The notes under the pieces were generated by a model. That model had not been told where the DNA came from and searched no databases. It was given only the letters and a program-made list of their open reading frames with translations. Positions 11,401-21,286 of a stretch of 64,000 nt of DNA are shown piece after piece; within the stretch, counting starts at the first letter, position 1, and every line of letters begins with the position of its first letter. Origin of the DNA: Leishmania donovani (taxonomy: Eukaryota > Euglenozoa > Kinetoplastea > Trypanosomatida > Trypanosomatidae); NCBI RefSeq assembly GCF_000227135.1, contig NC_018238.1:402432-466431 (forward strand), read 5' to 3'. The position numbers and the translations under genes were made by a program.

Positions 11401-14043
11401 CTACACATGCTGTATCTGACCTGCTGCTTCTACGTGATGGCGCGCGAGCACGGCTACGATGCGCTAGCGACGGCCTTATGCAGGGGCGGCATCTTCTGCT
11501 CAGGCAAAGGACTCTTCGCCGCCTTGGCCGTGTCGATGGCGCAGAGCGAGGAGGACCTGATTCGTTCCACCGCGTGCATGTACCGCGCCGCCTTCTACAC
11601 CGGCGTGCTTATGCGCAAGCGCCATCAGCACTTTGAGACGGAGACGCGCCTGACTGCAAATGGGGGCTTTACGCTGTTGGTGGTGAACATCCCCATCATC
11701 ACGCTGCGACGCCTCGTCGCGCGGGTGAACGAGGGATACGACGTGTTTGCCTCCTTGCGTGACATTTACAAGGGGAATGAGACGGAGCGGGGCAGCACCT
11801 GGCTCAACGTGAACAGCAACAACACGGCTGTCAGCGCCGGCACCGCCTCTACCCCTCGGAGGCGTTGTGGCGGGCCACTGTACTCACCGAACTCGTCCAG
11901 CGCTCACGCGTCCGCCTTGTTACCCTTCGCGCGCTCCATGCCGCATTATCCACGCTCGGTGATTGAGGTGAGCCGCGTCATCAGCAATCGATCCGCCGTG
12001 CTCTGCGGCCACCCGCTGGACATGCTGCGGTTGGATATGATCCTCGCCCGCTTCGCGGATTTTAACGATGTGAAGATCCACAAGGAGTACCTCCCTGCTG
12101 GCGGTCCAGAGAACAGCTACTTCTTCAACAAGCACATGGCGCACGAGCTCATGGGGCTGTGGAAGGCGCGCGGGGTCTCCTTCTCGCTTGCCAGCGTGCA
12201 TCTGCCCGTGCACTCGCCGGTGAACGGTGACTTGTGGGCAGCGTCGCTGCGAGTGCCATTTAGCCCCCCGGCACCGCCAGATATGTCGGCTGCCACGATG
12301 GCGTCAGCCTACGCGAGCAACGCCATCTTGTCTTCTGTGGCACCTCCATCAACGGCGGGGTACCGCGACGAGTGGTGGATGTTCAACGTTGCCGAGGCGG
12401 CGACGTGCTCCAACCAGGACCTGACCTACTCCCTGCGCCACATGCAGGACGGCAGTGTGCTGCTCGACTTCTCCACCCACGCAATGAGGATTGGGCGGCT
12501 GATTGCGTGGACGAACAAGTCGATCACGGTACTCGCGGCGCCAGAGAACCGTCACGAGTCGTCGGCGATGCCGCCGCCGCGGCGCAGCCCAAAAGACGAG
12601 GCCGTACGCAACACAATGAAGAAGCTCGCCATAATCAACAATGTTCTTCGAGAGGTCGGTGACAGGACTGAGCAACCGCCTGACGCTCTGGCAAACCCTT
12701 CCGTGGAGCTGTCCACCACCTTCACGGAGCTAGGGCTGCTGGAGGTACTGCAAGGGCCGCGGGAGCGTGCCGGGACATGTCGCTTCGGCGCGCCGACGCG
12801 CGCCGCCTCCGTGGTACCAAGCGAGCGGCAGAGCGGCCACCATGGTCACGGCATCACGAGGCTCGGCAACGTGCCGTCCGGAGCTGGTGTGGCGTCTGAG
12901 GCGCCATCCGCATGCCGACTGGATGCCGCCAATTCACTGGGGGGGCCTCGTGGCGTCGCTTCATCCAACGGCAAGGCCGCGGGCCGGCGCCTGAAGCCGA
13001 GCATCGGCGCTCTCGTATCGCTGAAAAGGGCTTCCGCCAACAGCGCGAACGCGAGCATCCCGGCCACGGCCAGCAATCTAAACAACCCGAACGCCATCAG
13101 CTACAGACATAAGGACAGCCTGTCGCTGAGCTCTGCGGGCGCCGTCGCCGGCTGTCTCGGTGGCGAGCTGTGGCACACGATAAGCCCAGTTGGCCAGTCC
13201 GATGCAAGCAGCGATCAGCGTACGCCAACAGTAATGTCCATGTCCATCGGCGCTCTCGCATCGCTGCAGCCCAAGACGGAGGAGGCGTCTGTCGTTGGTG
13301 GTGCCAGCCTCTCTGCCCCGCCGGCGCCGTTCTTTGTGCCACAGGAGACGTACTTGCGGCCCAGCGCCGTCTCAGCAGGCCGCGGCCGCAACGGCGCTGT
13401 GGTGGTCTCCGATTCCCTTCATGAAGGCCCGGCCTCCGGTTTCGCTCTTCCATCGGATGTGGTGGCGCGGCTGGTGAGTGAGCCGGAGCGTATCCCGGCG
13501 CACCGCGTACGCTCGGCACCTAGCGGACAGAACAGCCCGCACATTGAGGCGCCTGGCAACACCGCCTCGCGGCGGACGCGGGGCATTCAGCGCGAGGCGC
13601 CCGTGGAGGGGGACCACTCGAATACTGAGAGAGTCAGTGCGGTGGCGTTTGACGACAACAGCGCTGATGTCTGCCGCGTTTCCGGTGACACCCCTACCCA
13701 CGCCGCGGAGTGCTTTCCGGCTTCCATGTATGAGAATGGCTTTGTGATTCGCCGCAACAACGACTACGCCGGTATTGTGAACGTATATCAAGTCTCCGCT
13801 CTGATCACGTACTACGAGATGCAGTTTAACTCCGTCCTCTGCGACGGCGCCGTTCTGTTCGCCAGGTTGCTCAAGAGGGCATCTGGCATTGCCTTTCCCT
13901 CGTACACGCTGTTGCTCTGCCCGACGGTGTTTTCTCTGCTGGAGTTGTGGGACGGCTACGAGTTTGAGGAGCTGTGGAGGCGTTCCCTCAGCGCCCCGGT
14001 ATGCAGTCGTGCCACATCGCCCATCTCTGCTGGTCTGATGTGA
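8476..14043 (+). CDS. Large low-complexity protein with divergent FAS-type acyltransferase-like domain
   Basis: The 1855-residue product has a long disordered Ala/Ser/Pro/Thr-rich N-terminal half, including a proline run near residue 210-216. From about 866 to 1250 it reads like the starter/acetyl transferase domain of fungal fatty acid synthase beta. PIFALFG lies where the family has the QFGGQG strand. A helix pair with PLHMLYLTCCFYVMAREHG comes before FCSGKGLFAALAVS (1007-1020), where the family has GHSxG. VSRVISNRSAVLCGHPLDML (around 1179) matches the 'NGPRQVVVSG' strand, and LPVHSPVNG carries a His at 1246 in the place of the second catalytic residue. In this alignment the nucleophile Ser is Gly1010, so activity is doubtful. 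A second ordered block closes the protein at about 1740-1845. The frame opens at a GTG at 8368, but ATG 8476 follows an A-run and was chosen. The family call is an inference from reading only. Confidence 0.6.
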   Translation: MSSRSDAPGPLPSASQSGSPLAPTASAPSRQRRVTHSHFPSAHGLAGAADAAASGTLQPLCTAVFSPEGHAIMTPFLSAESVVQAVVTPESDPAPTTAATTDEDCHAPHMAVTPAVLASASGASPATDEGVVVTTLTSLESATMPSSASPQSSTKTRAWLANQRRPRPMPYPSSIAVSSGYLLRLGHGTDSTIVPSRDTAEVLKQPQTPPPPPPPLVPLPASSTNATASAVPAFLHLLSPTTSPTATATVLSSSTMVHTPSSITATAARGRGRSNAAAARSSPDAPYISAPFATDTADDDSGVPVALGISPADGLHSTAALAVSSPNSHHTTRMGSTSEANLPYSARSGCAGIDVGRNADSHDWSTSMVSHGELMPPTAHVSLTSIAAAAAGGPSAHTTSDCTACARVGTMPTATEVVSAPRDYMGCLPSPPLSASRGPQPRQQQALYDYGSGSSGSGANNISRGAFGASWPRGGSGVLRRARADIGDSHVLRVAGALQRSGVSQELTPNVPMEESDGQIPPAAHGRQPWSALQCGLMAVSDGGTITGGAAVEAQRGASSSGGDAGAEAALAAGAAARAYEVDPIAFVLSGTQRGRSGEGGARPTSTATSRPVSLSRGGCHSSPAAQREAFRGRADDPAAATNELSPLPGYCKSARVVLSAAYAAANRGVSEASKGWDESGCVGSALMPWAPPTGDEALRNPYQAFRMHRYHTGTETQPSQHGVMREVSQQHQRQRLPAAGSKNAPEAASEQSGEDEGQQAWQRQTRHCKEQQAYPGAPARQPDGATVVSSLRRFLSIIPAASPPDESPPPQQQRGSVGNRDRALPFQYLQSTSLPSSSAMAAAATTPSPSPAAATPPSPTPPVPPIFALFGALERLSRFSEMVQLCQEHADVLDDFLARLTLQLHRNSCALPLLASGANPARSQSSPPSLATSAAHDDSEFLRWHRIIMFLLRQPSELVKVGAEFFTDAVNSWPLHMLYLTCCFYVMAREHGYDALATALCRGGIFCSGKGLFAALAVSMAQSEEDLIRSTACMYRAAFYTGVLMRKRHQHFETETRLTANGGFTLLVVNIPIITLRRLVARVNEGYDVFASLRDIYKGNETERGSTWLNVNSNNTAVSAGTASTPRRRCGGPLYSPNSSSAHASALLPFARSMPHYPRSVIEVSRVISNRSAVLCGHPLDMLRLDMILARFADFNDVKIHKEYLPAGGPENSYFFNKHMAHELMGLWKARGVSFSLASVHLPVHSPVNGDLWAASLRVPFSPPAPPDMSAATMASAYASNAILSSVAPPSTAGYRDEWWMFNVAEAATCSNQDLTYSLRHMQDGSVLLDFSTHAMRIGRLIAWTNKSITVLAAPENRHESSAMPPPRRSPKDEAVRNTMKKLAIINNVLREVGDRTEQPPDALANPSVELSTTFTELGLLEVLQGPRERAGTCRFGAPTRAASVVPSERQSGHHGHGITRLGNVPSGAGVASEAPSACRLDAANSLGGPRGVASSNGKAAGRRLKPSIGALVSLKRASANSANASIPATASNLNNPNAISYRHKDSLSLSSAGAVAGCLGGELWHTISPVGQSDASSDQRTPTVMSMSIGALASLQPKTEEASVVGGASLSAPPAPFFVPQETYLRPSAVSAGRGRNGAVVVSDSLHEGPASGFALPSDVVARLVSEPERIPAHRVRSAPSGQNSPHIEAPGNTASRRTRGIQREAPVEGDHSNTERVSAVAFDDNSADVCRVSGDTPTHAAECFPASMYENGFVIRRNNDYAGIVNVYQVSALITYYEMQFNSVLCDGAVLFARLLKRASGIAFPSYTLLLCPTVFSLLELWDGYEFEELWRRSLSAPVCSRATSPISAGLM

Positions 14044-15097
14044 GTCTTCCCCCTTCTGGCACCGTGGCTCCGCCTGGGTCTCTCTGCGGGTGTGTGTGCA
14101 TAGATGTAGGTATGCAGGTGTTCACATCACACACACACCCGTGGGCACGTGCTAACATCGGTGGATATCTTTCGTTATGTCGTCTGGTGCCCTTTTATTT
14201 TTCACGATTTTTTTTTCGTATCCTGTGTTGATCCTTCTTGTTACGTGTCATTTTCGTTGTCGTCTCGCATCTCATGTGCGGTAGCAGGCGTACACCCCAC
14301 TCCCCCCTGCGATGTTTTTTTCGCGCGTGTGTGTATGGAGGGGGGAGGAGGAAGAGCGACAAGAAGGGAGCGCAGGGGAAAAAGGCAAGGCTCACCTCAA
14401 AACAAACAAGTGAGCAACAATCAAGAGAGCGCGGGATTTTCTGGGTGCCGTTGCACGTTTCTGTCTGCACCTCCCCACCCCCTTCCTCCTTTCCTTCCGT
14501 TCTCTCTATAGCACTTCTCTCTCCCTTCTCCTTTTTTGCTTTTTTTTTTCGTGTTCGTGCTCGAGCGACACCTGCACGTGCGCATGCCGCGCACTACACG
14601 CACACACACGGAAAAGACAGCAACCAAATTATAGAAACAAAGGGGCTGCTAAAAAAGGGGTGCCAAGGCGCAGTGGGTCGAGCCGTTTACGCCGTCAACA
14701 CCCGCACTCCCCTTCCCCCTCCCCTTCTACTCTGCGCCTGTTGAGCTCTATGCTCTTTACGCGCCGATGCGGCTGGCAGTGGCGTTGCTCATCATCACTT
14801 GGGCTGCGGGGTCCTGCCGATATGTATATGCGCACACGTCTACGTGTGTGTGAATATCTGTTCAGTTCCCTCCACTCTACGTGCTTCTCTCCGCCGCATC
14901 GAATTTTATCGCTCTCAACTGCTCGACACGCTGGCTTCATCTATCATAACCTCCCCTCCCTCCAAACATCGACACATGCTCTTACACGCCTGTGCGAGGT
15001 TCACTTGCATCCGCGTTTGCGTAGTCCGCAGCAGGCCCGTCTACTACTTGCGTTTTTTTGTTCTTCACTCCCGACCCTGTTTTTCTCCTTGCGCGAC
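14044..15097. other. Intergenic/UTR region
   Basis: This stretch is pyrimidine- and CA-rich. The reading frame of the next gene stays open back to about 14660 and includes an ATG at 14750, but its translation looks like UTR. A pyrimidine tract at 14500-14555 followed by AG near 14619 is a possible splice site. The T-rich tract at 15050-15090 has no AG before the ATG at 15098, so the acceptor must lie upstream of that tract. Confidence 0.5.
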
Positions 15098-15904
15098 ATG
15101 TCCAAGTCTATTGCTGTAATCGCTGCGGGTGCCCCCGCTGCTCTGGTGCAGGCTGCGTCCGCCATGGTGTCCAAGGCAACTGGTGGTGCCGTGAAGGCGA
15201 TGCAGGCGACCTCGGCTGCGTCCAATGCCATCGTTGTCGGCATGCAGGCCCCGCTTGGCGTGTACGCGTGCGTCGCCGAGCCGCCTAGCACGGCCAGTGG
15301 CCCATATGCAGGCGTGAAGACGGTTGTGGTGCGCGCCATCCTCCCGCGCCGCGCGCCTGACACGATGCAGGTGCGCGACATACTGGACGTGTATCCGGCC
15401 TCCGGCATTACATGCGAGAAAGAGACAGCAGAGGCGGTGGAGAACTTCAACAGGGCGGCCAAGGTGGCTGTAGAGAAGGCGAAGGCAATGAAGGCGACGC
15501 GCGTGACGCTCGTAATGAAGCCGGCGACCAAGTACGAACGCCTAAATGGCCTCTTCCGCGAGACGTGTACCAAGACGATCGAGGCAGCCGGCCTTTCCGT
15601 CGAGACTTCCACCACCGCTGCGGCGACGAACACCCTCATCATGTTTCCGGAGAAGATGAGCGTTGTTATGGTGAGCGACGACCCCGTCTGCGAGAACGTG
15701 CAGTACGCGTTTGCCGGCGTCGTCGGCGGCGTTCACACCACCTACTATACCGACGCCGGTAGTAAGATCCACGGAGGACACAGCTACAAGTCCGTCGCGA
15801 TGGCGCTGGCGGAGGAGCTTAGGTCCCTAGGCATGAAGGCGGAGGCAGCGAAGGTGGAGGCGGCCGCACAGAAGAGCCCCCGCAATGCGGCTGCTGCCAT
15901 GTAG
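15098..15904 (+). CDS. Isocitrate/isopropylmalate dehydrogenase-like protein, probably non-catalytic
   Basis: The product has 268 residues, shorter than the usual 330-400 of the decarboxylating dehydrogenases. Its middle matches that family: NFNRAAKVAVEKAKAMKATR, then VTLVMKPATKYERLNGLF (136-153), where enzymes have VTxVHKANIMKLSDGLF. It continues with NTLIMFPEKMSVVMVSDD and AFAGVVGGVHTT (188-214), where enzymes have NLYGDILSDLAAGLVGG, and then GSKIHGG near 221 in place of the HGSAPDI loop. The metal-binding aspartates of GDILSD are replaced by Glu and Tyr, and the N-terminal substrate-binding arginine region is missing, so a structural or regulatory role is more likely than catalysis. The Ala-rich N-terminus may be a mitochondrial targeting or packing segment. 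Start 15098 was preferred over an in-frame ATG at 14750 because the extra sequence has UTR composition. Confidence 0.62.
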   Translation: MSKSIAVIAAGAPAALVQAASAMVSKATGGAVKAMQATSAASNAIVVGMQAPLGVYACVAEPPSTASGPYAGVKTVVVRAILPRRAPDTMQVRDILDVYPASGITCEKETAEAVENFNRAAKVAVEKAKAMKATRVTLVMKPATKYERLNGLFRETCTKTIEAAGLSVETSTTAAATNTLIMFPEKMSVVMVSDDPVCENVQYAFAGVVGGVHTTYYTDAGSKIHGGHSYKSVAMALAEELRSLGMKAEAAKVEAAAQKSPRNAAAAM

Positions 15905-17698
15905 TGGCCAGCAGTGACGACGAGCCATGACGAGAGGCGCTGGGGCAGTAATGGTGTTGGTGGCGGACAGGAGGGCGCGATGACGGCGGCGAGGCAAGCA
16001 CGCTTGCTCGTCGTGTGTTGCTGCGACTCGTGCACTGTCGCCCCGCGGCGTCTCTCCTGCACGCCATCGCGTGCCTTTTTTTTTTCATTTCGTTCCCCTC
16101 CATTGTGAACGCGCGTTTCGCATTTGATCAATGAAGTTAGTGGACTTTAGTAGCCGTAGTGGGTGTTACGAGGGCTGGGGCAGGGCGGACAAGGGGAGGC
16201 GCCAGCAGCAAAGCAGAGAGGCGAAAGGCAGGCGGATGGGGGCCTGGGAGGTGCCCAGGCCATGCCCACCTCAAGCAGCGGCCATCGGAAACGGAGCTTG
16301 TATGCTGGTCCTTCTTTTTTTTTTTTTCGCGACGACGCCCCTCGCTTCCTCCAGCCCCTGCTCCTCCGCTTTCTCCCTCTTCGCTTGCCGCTGCTCTCCA
16401 CCTGCGTCCCCTACCCTTGTATGTGGCCAGTATCGCGCACAAGCACGGTGGGGAGGGGGTACCACGTAGGCAAGAGAAAGGGCAGGGGGAGGCCGGGGAA
16501 GCAGACGGAGAGCAGCGGAAGCATCAGCTGTACGCCCCAATACGTGCAAGCAAGCACAGACACCGGCACTCATTCTCATTCCTAATGCCCTTCCTCTCTC
16601 TCTTGTCCGTATCCTTTTTTCGCTCCGCCTGAATTCTGTTGTTGCACACGCGTGCTTGCGGCGGATGTGCCCGTGAGAGCGAAGACGTTCTGGGAGGGGG
16701 GAGGAGGCAGGGAGGGGAGCGCAGGATTTCTCGAGCATCGGTGTTGTAGCCTTCGATGTGCTGTGTGATGCGGGCTTCTATGGCCGGTGTTTTTCTTTTC
16801 GCGTCATCCTCACAGCAACCGGTGAAGTAGTAGCGGATGCCTGATCCTTTTTTCGCTTCCATTTTTCTCTTCGGTCCTTTGTCTGTGCGAGACGGCCCGT
16901 GCGCGGCGGCGGGGAGGCGAAGGTGTATGCGAACACAAACCCCGACTGGAAGGACTAGTAACGGGCGAAGCAACGATAAGCAACAAGAATGAGCAGAGCA
17001 TGAGAGCGCGTATCTCCTGCGCTTCCAGCCATCCTTATCCCTCTCGCCACCTCCACATGCTGGCCCAACGCTTCTTGCGAGCGACTCGAGCGGGCTGTCG
17101 CCACGCGCGTTGGTCCACATGTGTGAGTGACGGAGCTAGTTCCCCGCCCGCGCTCTCTCCGTGCCTGATGGCTGATGCACGCGAGCGAGCAGAGAGGGCA
17201 CGGAGTAGAGCTCTGCGTGCCCTTCATCTGATCGGGGCCGGGACATCACCGCTGGCTCGTAGCCGACCCCTCGCACGAGGTCATGTTGATGCAGATCACC
17301 TTCCACGTAAGTGCACGCGTTCACTTACGCTCACGCAAAGACATGGGCCAACGCCAGGAACCACACTACCGTGAGCCACATGCTCATGCCAGTTATCCTG
17401 ACAACACCTCTTCTTCACCTTTGTTTTCTGTCGCTCTCGCGTTGCTCACCGCCCTCTCTCTTCGAATGCCCACTCACACGCACGAATTGGGCATCGCTGC
17501 ACTGCTTACGTTTCTGCCACCTACCATGTACCGAACCTCCCCTCCTCCGCCTTTTTTGTCCCGTACGCACGCTCACTTGCCATGCGTGCTTGTGTATGTG
17601 TGTGCTGATGTGGCCGTGCTCCGTTGATTTCTTTCACTGTCTCACCATGACAACTCCACGCGAAGACTCACACACACGAACACGAAAAAAAGGAAAAC

Positions 17699-17722
17699 AG
17701 CCACCACCACCACCACCACCAG
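17699..17722. repeat. (CCA)n trinucleotide repeat
   Basis: About seven CCA units lie in a gene-free region. Confidence 0.85.
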
Positions 17723-20066
17723 TGCAATACAGCCCGATCAAGACCTCTTCCCTTCCAATCATCACACGCGCCGTTTGGTGCCTTTTCTCTCTCTCTATCT
17801 ACCCCCCCCCCCCCCATCATCGGGGCAGATCGGCATCTCAACGTCTGCCTCCGTCCGTTTTTTCATCCTTAGAACAAACCGCAAAGCAAAGGACAAAAAA
17901 AAAGTAAAAGTAAAACCCTCCCTGATTCCACGGCGCGAGAAAGGGGAACGCGGCACCGACACACGCAGTCTGCGCGCAGCCGTAGGAAGCAGTGCTGAAG
18001 GAGTCGCACACTTGTTTCTGCCCCGCGGCGTTTCCAGCCTGCGTTTTCGACAGGTCGGCGGCCATCGACTCTGCTCTCTTCCCCTCAGGCTGCAACACGC
18101 GTCAACGGTGTTACCAGAGGAGATCGACTGGTGCACAGAGCAGCTCCGTTTTTAATGTATTTAAGAACATTTTATTTTCGGTTGTGCGCGCCGACTTTGT
18201 GGGCAGAGACAGCCAAACGGTGAATTTCTCTGTTCGTGGGCGGTGACTCTTTTCTTCGTCTTTTCTTTTTCTACCTCGGACTTGCATTCTGTCATTGCTA
18301 TCTGTTTCGGTGTGTGCGCTTCGTAGGCAGCACCGCTGGTTCCCTCCTTTCCCTCTATTTGTGCGTGAGTGCGCACGTGTGTGTCTGTGTACTGCCTGCT
18401 GGCCCTTCACAGAAGGACGTGCTCGTCTCCCGACGCCGCAACGCAGTTTGGTCAGCACAGAAAAAAGTAGTTACCCGGCGGAAGGCCGCATAGAGGAGTT
18501 GTGCGAGTCGAGAGCAGAGCAAACAGAGATCGACAGCTGCGCCGTGGAGGAAAAAAAAAGCGAGCGAAGTGCAACGCAGCAGCCGTGCAGCGAGGACATC
18601 GCGCACCGCAGGTGCATGGAAGGAAAGCGTGAGGCCGACAACGGCGCTTCACTAGCAGCATTCTCGCGCCCTACTGACGCTCAAACATTTTGCTTTTTTT
18701 TCTTTGCTCGCATTGCTTCGCCCACAGCAGCTCTGCTTCGCCACTAGCTCACCCACTCTACCTACTCCTGCTCCCGGTTCTCTTGGCGTTTTTCTTTCCC
18801 ACCTAGCCGTACGCTTATCCACCCTTATCATCGTCGCTCGAAGAAGGGGAGGGGGCACTTCTCCCCACTCTAGTTCTCCCTTTGTGTTTTTTTTTTTTCT
18901 TCGCTGCTCATCTCCGTCGATTTCTCCGGTCTCGGCATCTTCGTCATCAACGCTCTCGAGCGTGAACGCATAATATATCGTTGCCCCACCTTCCGCTCTC
19001 TTCTTCCCTTGCTCTCCTCTTTTCCGGTTTCGATCTCTGCAGAACCCCTCTTTTTCTCCTGCTCGTCTGCTGCCTTCACAGGCCTGGCAGGGGGTGGGTG
19101 GGGGGCCTTATCGTAACACTACGAACTACCCACCCTACACCCACACAGACACGACCACCCCACCGCAGTGCTGAGTCGCATACACGCTTCCTCCTCCTCC
19201 CTCCTTTTCTTTTCCTTCTTCTTCCCTTCTTCTCTCCGTTCACTGCTTCGCTTATCGATTTTGCACGTTTTCTTTTCGCGTCTTCACAGGATTTTGCTTT
19301 GGTCGCTTATCGCCTCTTTTTTTTTGTGTGTTGTTCGTGTGTTTCTTCCGCTCGTTTCGGCTTGTTTTTTTTATCTTTTTTGTTCGTCTGTTGTTCTCAC
19401 ATACCCGGGACACCTCAGCGTGACCCACAGCGGCCAGCCTTCTCCCCCCCCCCCATCAGGCTGCCGGTACGAAAGTCACCATCACACCAGTACACACCGT
19501 CACACATACACACACACACACACCGAAGAGGAGGGGAAAGGCACCTGTTGGCTGTGTAGATGTCTATATCTCTCCTCTCTCAGTCTGCTCCTCATTGCCA
19601 AACCCCCCTCCTTTCTTCTCCTCACAGAGCTCATCACTCACTTTTGCCCCAGCCTAAACACACGCACACACACTCCCCCTTTCTTACGCCGTTTCCTAGT
19701 TGTGTTGTCCTCGGTCGCTCAGCACCCTTGCCCTCTTTCCTGCCGCACCGCCTTTTCGTGCTTGAGCGCCACAGGTCTCACCTCTTGCCCTCTCTAGTCT
19801 CCCGTTCTGTGTGAGCCGTGCCGAGCTCTCTTTCCCTTTCTTCGCTTAGTTTTTTTCCCCTCCTCCTTTCCGTCCTCTCTCCTTCCAGCACCTTCGAGAC
19901 CCGCCCGCCCCGCACGCTGACTTCTTGGTGGTTCTGTTGGCTTGTATTCTTCCTTGTGCTCTTCGGATTCTGCTCCTGCTTCAGTCACGTGGGTTCCTTA
20001 TACACATATATATATATGTGTATGTATGTATACATATGTGTGCGTGTATGTGTATGTGCTGATCTG

Positions 20067-20088
20067 CATCATCATCATCATCATCACT
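20067..20088. repeat. (CAT)n trinucleotide repeat
   Basis: About seven CAT units follow a TA/TG-rich stretch at 20000-20060. Confidence 0.85.
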
Positions 20089-21215
20089 GCCATCATCCAC
20101 ACATTTTTGTCGTTGCGGCGTTCTTTGTTGTTTGATCATTGGGCTTCTTCTATCTCCCTCTTCGTCTCCCCATCCCTCCTCCCACACGCCCCCCTTTCGC
20201 CCCTTCTTTATTGTTTGGAGGGGGGGCTTTCGCTCTGCTCTTCACAATCGAGGCTTTCTCGCTCCGAATTTTTTTATTATTCTTGCTGTTGCTCTCTCCG
20301 TGCGTTTGTGTTTTGTCGTTAACTCGAGTACTGGTCGTTTTTCTCCCCTTGTCCCCTTCCTGCTTTCTTCTTTCTTCGCTGTAGTTGCTGCTTCTCGCGC
20401 TTTCTTTTTTTTTTCATAGTTCGGCTCCGTAACTCTCTCTCCTTTTTTTTTTGGTAGCACGAACTCACAGATATACGCTTAGACCCTCCCCTCTTCTCCC
20501 TCCTCCCTCACACACGTGCACACCGGCTCCTCTTACTTCACCAAAGCATCGGCGGTACGCCGACTCACCGACGCGCACAACAGCATCAGCCCGCGCACGC
20601 ACGACGGCTCGTACAGACCCTCCATCCAGCACACGCGCACACCCGAGCAGGCAAAAACTCTCCCTTTCATTTTCCTCCTGTCGCCGAGCTGCTTCGTACG
20701 TGCTTCCCGTGCTGTGCTGCTTGCTGTGTCCTTTTTTTTTTGCGTTTTCGGACTTTGCTGGTTTGCTTGCGCGTGCCTGTCTGTCTGTCTGCTCTCCTGG
20801 TGTACCTCGTGAGCTCGCGCGCGTGCGCCTTGTGGTACTTCTGCCGTTGTGTCTTACCTTGCTCATCTTCAGCATTACCGCTTGGTTCTTCGTCTTCTGC
20901 CTGCCTTCTTTTTCCCCCTTTTTTTCTTTTTGAAAGTGTTGTTTCTCGATTTTTAGTCCGTTGCGTGATCGATTTTTATTGATTTGGGTGGGGCATGTGT
21001 GACTGTCAGAGTTCCTCGACAGGGAATTTACAGTGACGTGAAAGCGACGGGGAGTGGCATCAAGATCAGCAGCGGTAGTGACCGTGGACAACTGCACCGG
21101 CTCGACGAAGGAGGAGCAGCACTGAGAGACAAGATCTTCTCTGCTGCTCGATTTGTTTCGCCTCAAGCCCTCTCCTCTGTTTTCTCCGACTTGCTGCGGT
21201 TGTTTCTCCATTGCT

Positions 21216-21286
21216 CACGCACACGCACACGCACACGCACACGCACACGCACACGCACACGCACACGCACACGCACACGCACACAC
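21216..21286. repeat. (ACGCAC)n hexanucleotide array
   Basis: Roughly 11-12 near-perfect copies of a 6-bp unit are present. The unit is open in all frames, which explains the Arg-Thr, His-Ala and Val-Cys repeat peptides here; none is a real protein. Confidence 0.95.

Noticed and set aside
20465..21211. 248-codon frame on the minus strand
   Set aside because: It is antisense to pyrimidine-rich UTR, its composition is Arg/Glu/Lys runs from the CT tract, and it is the wrong strand for the cluster.
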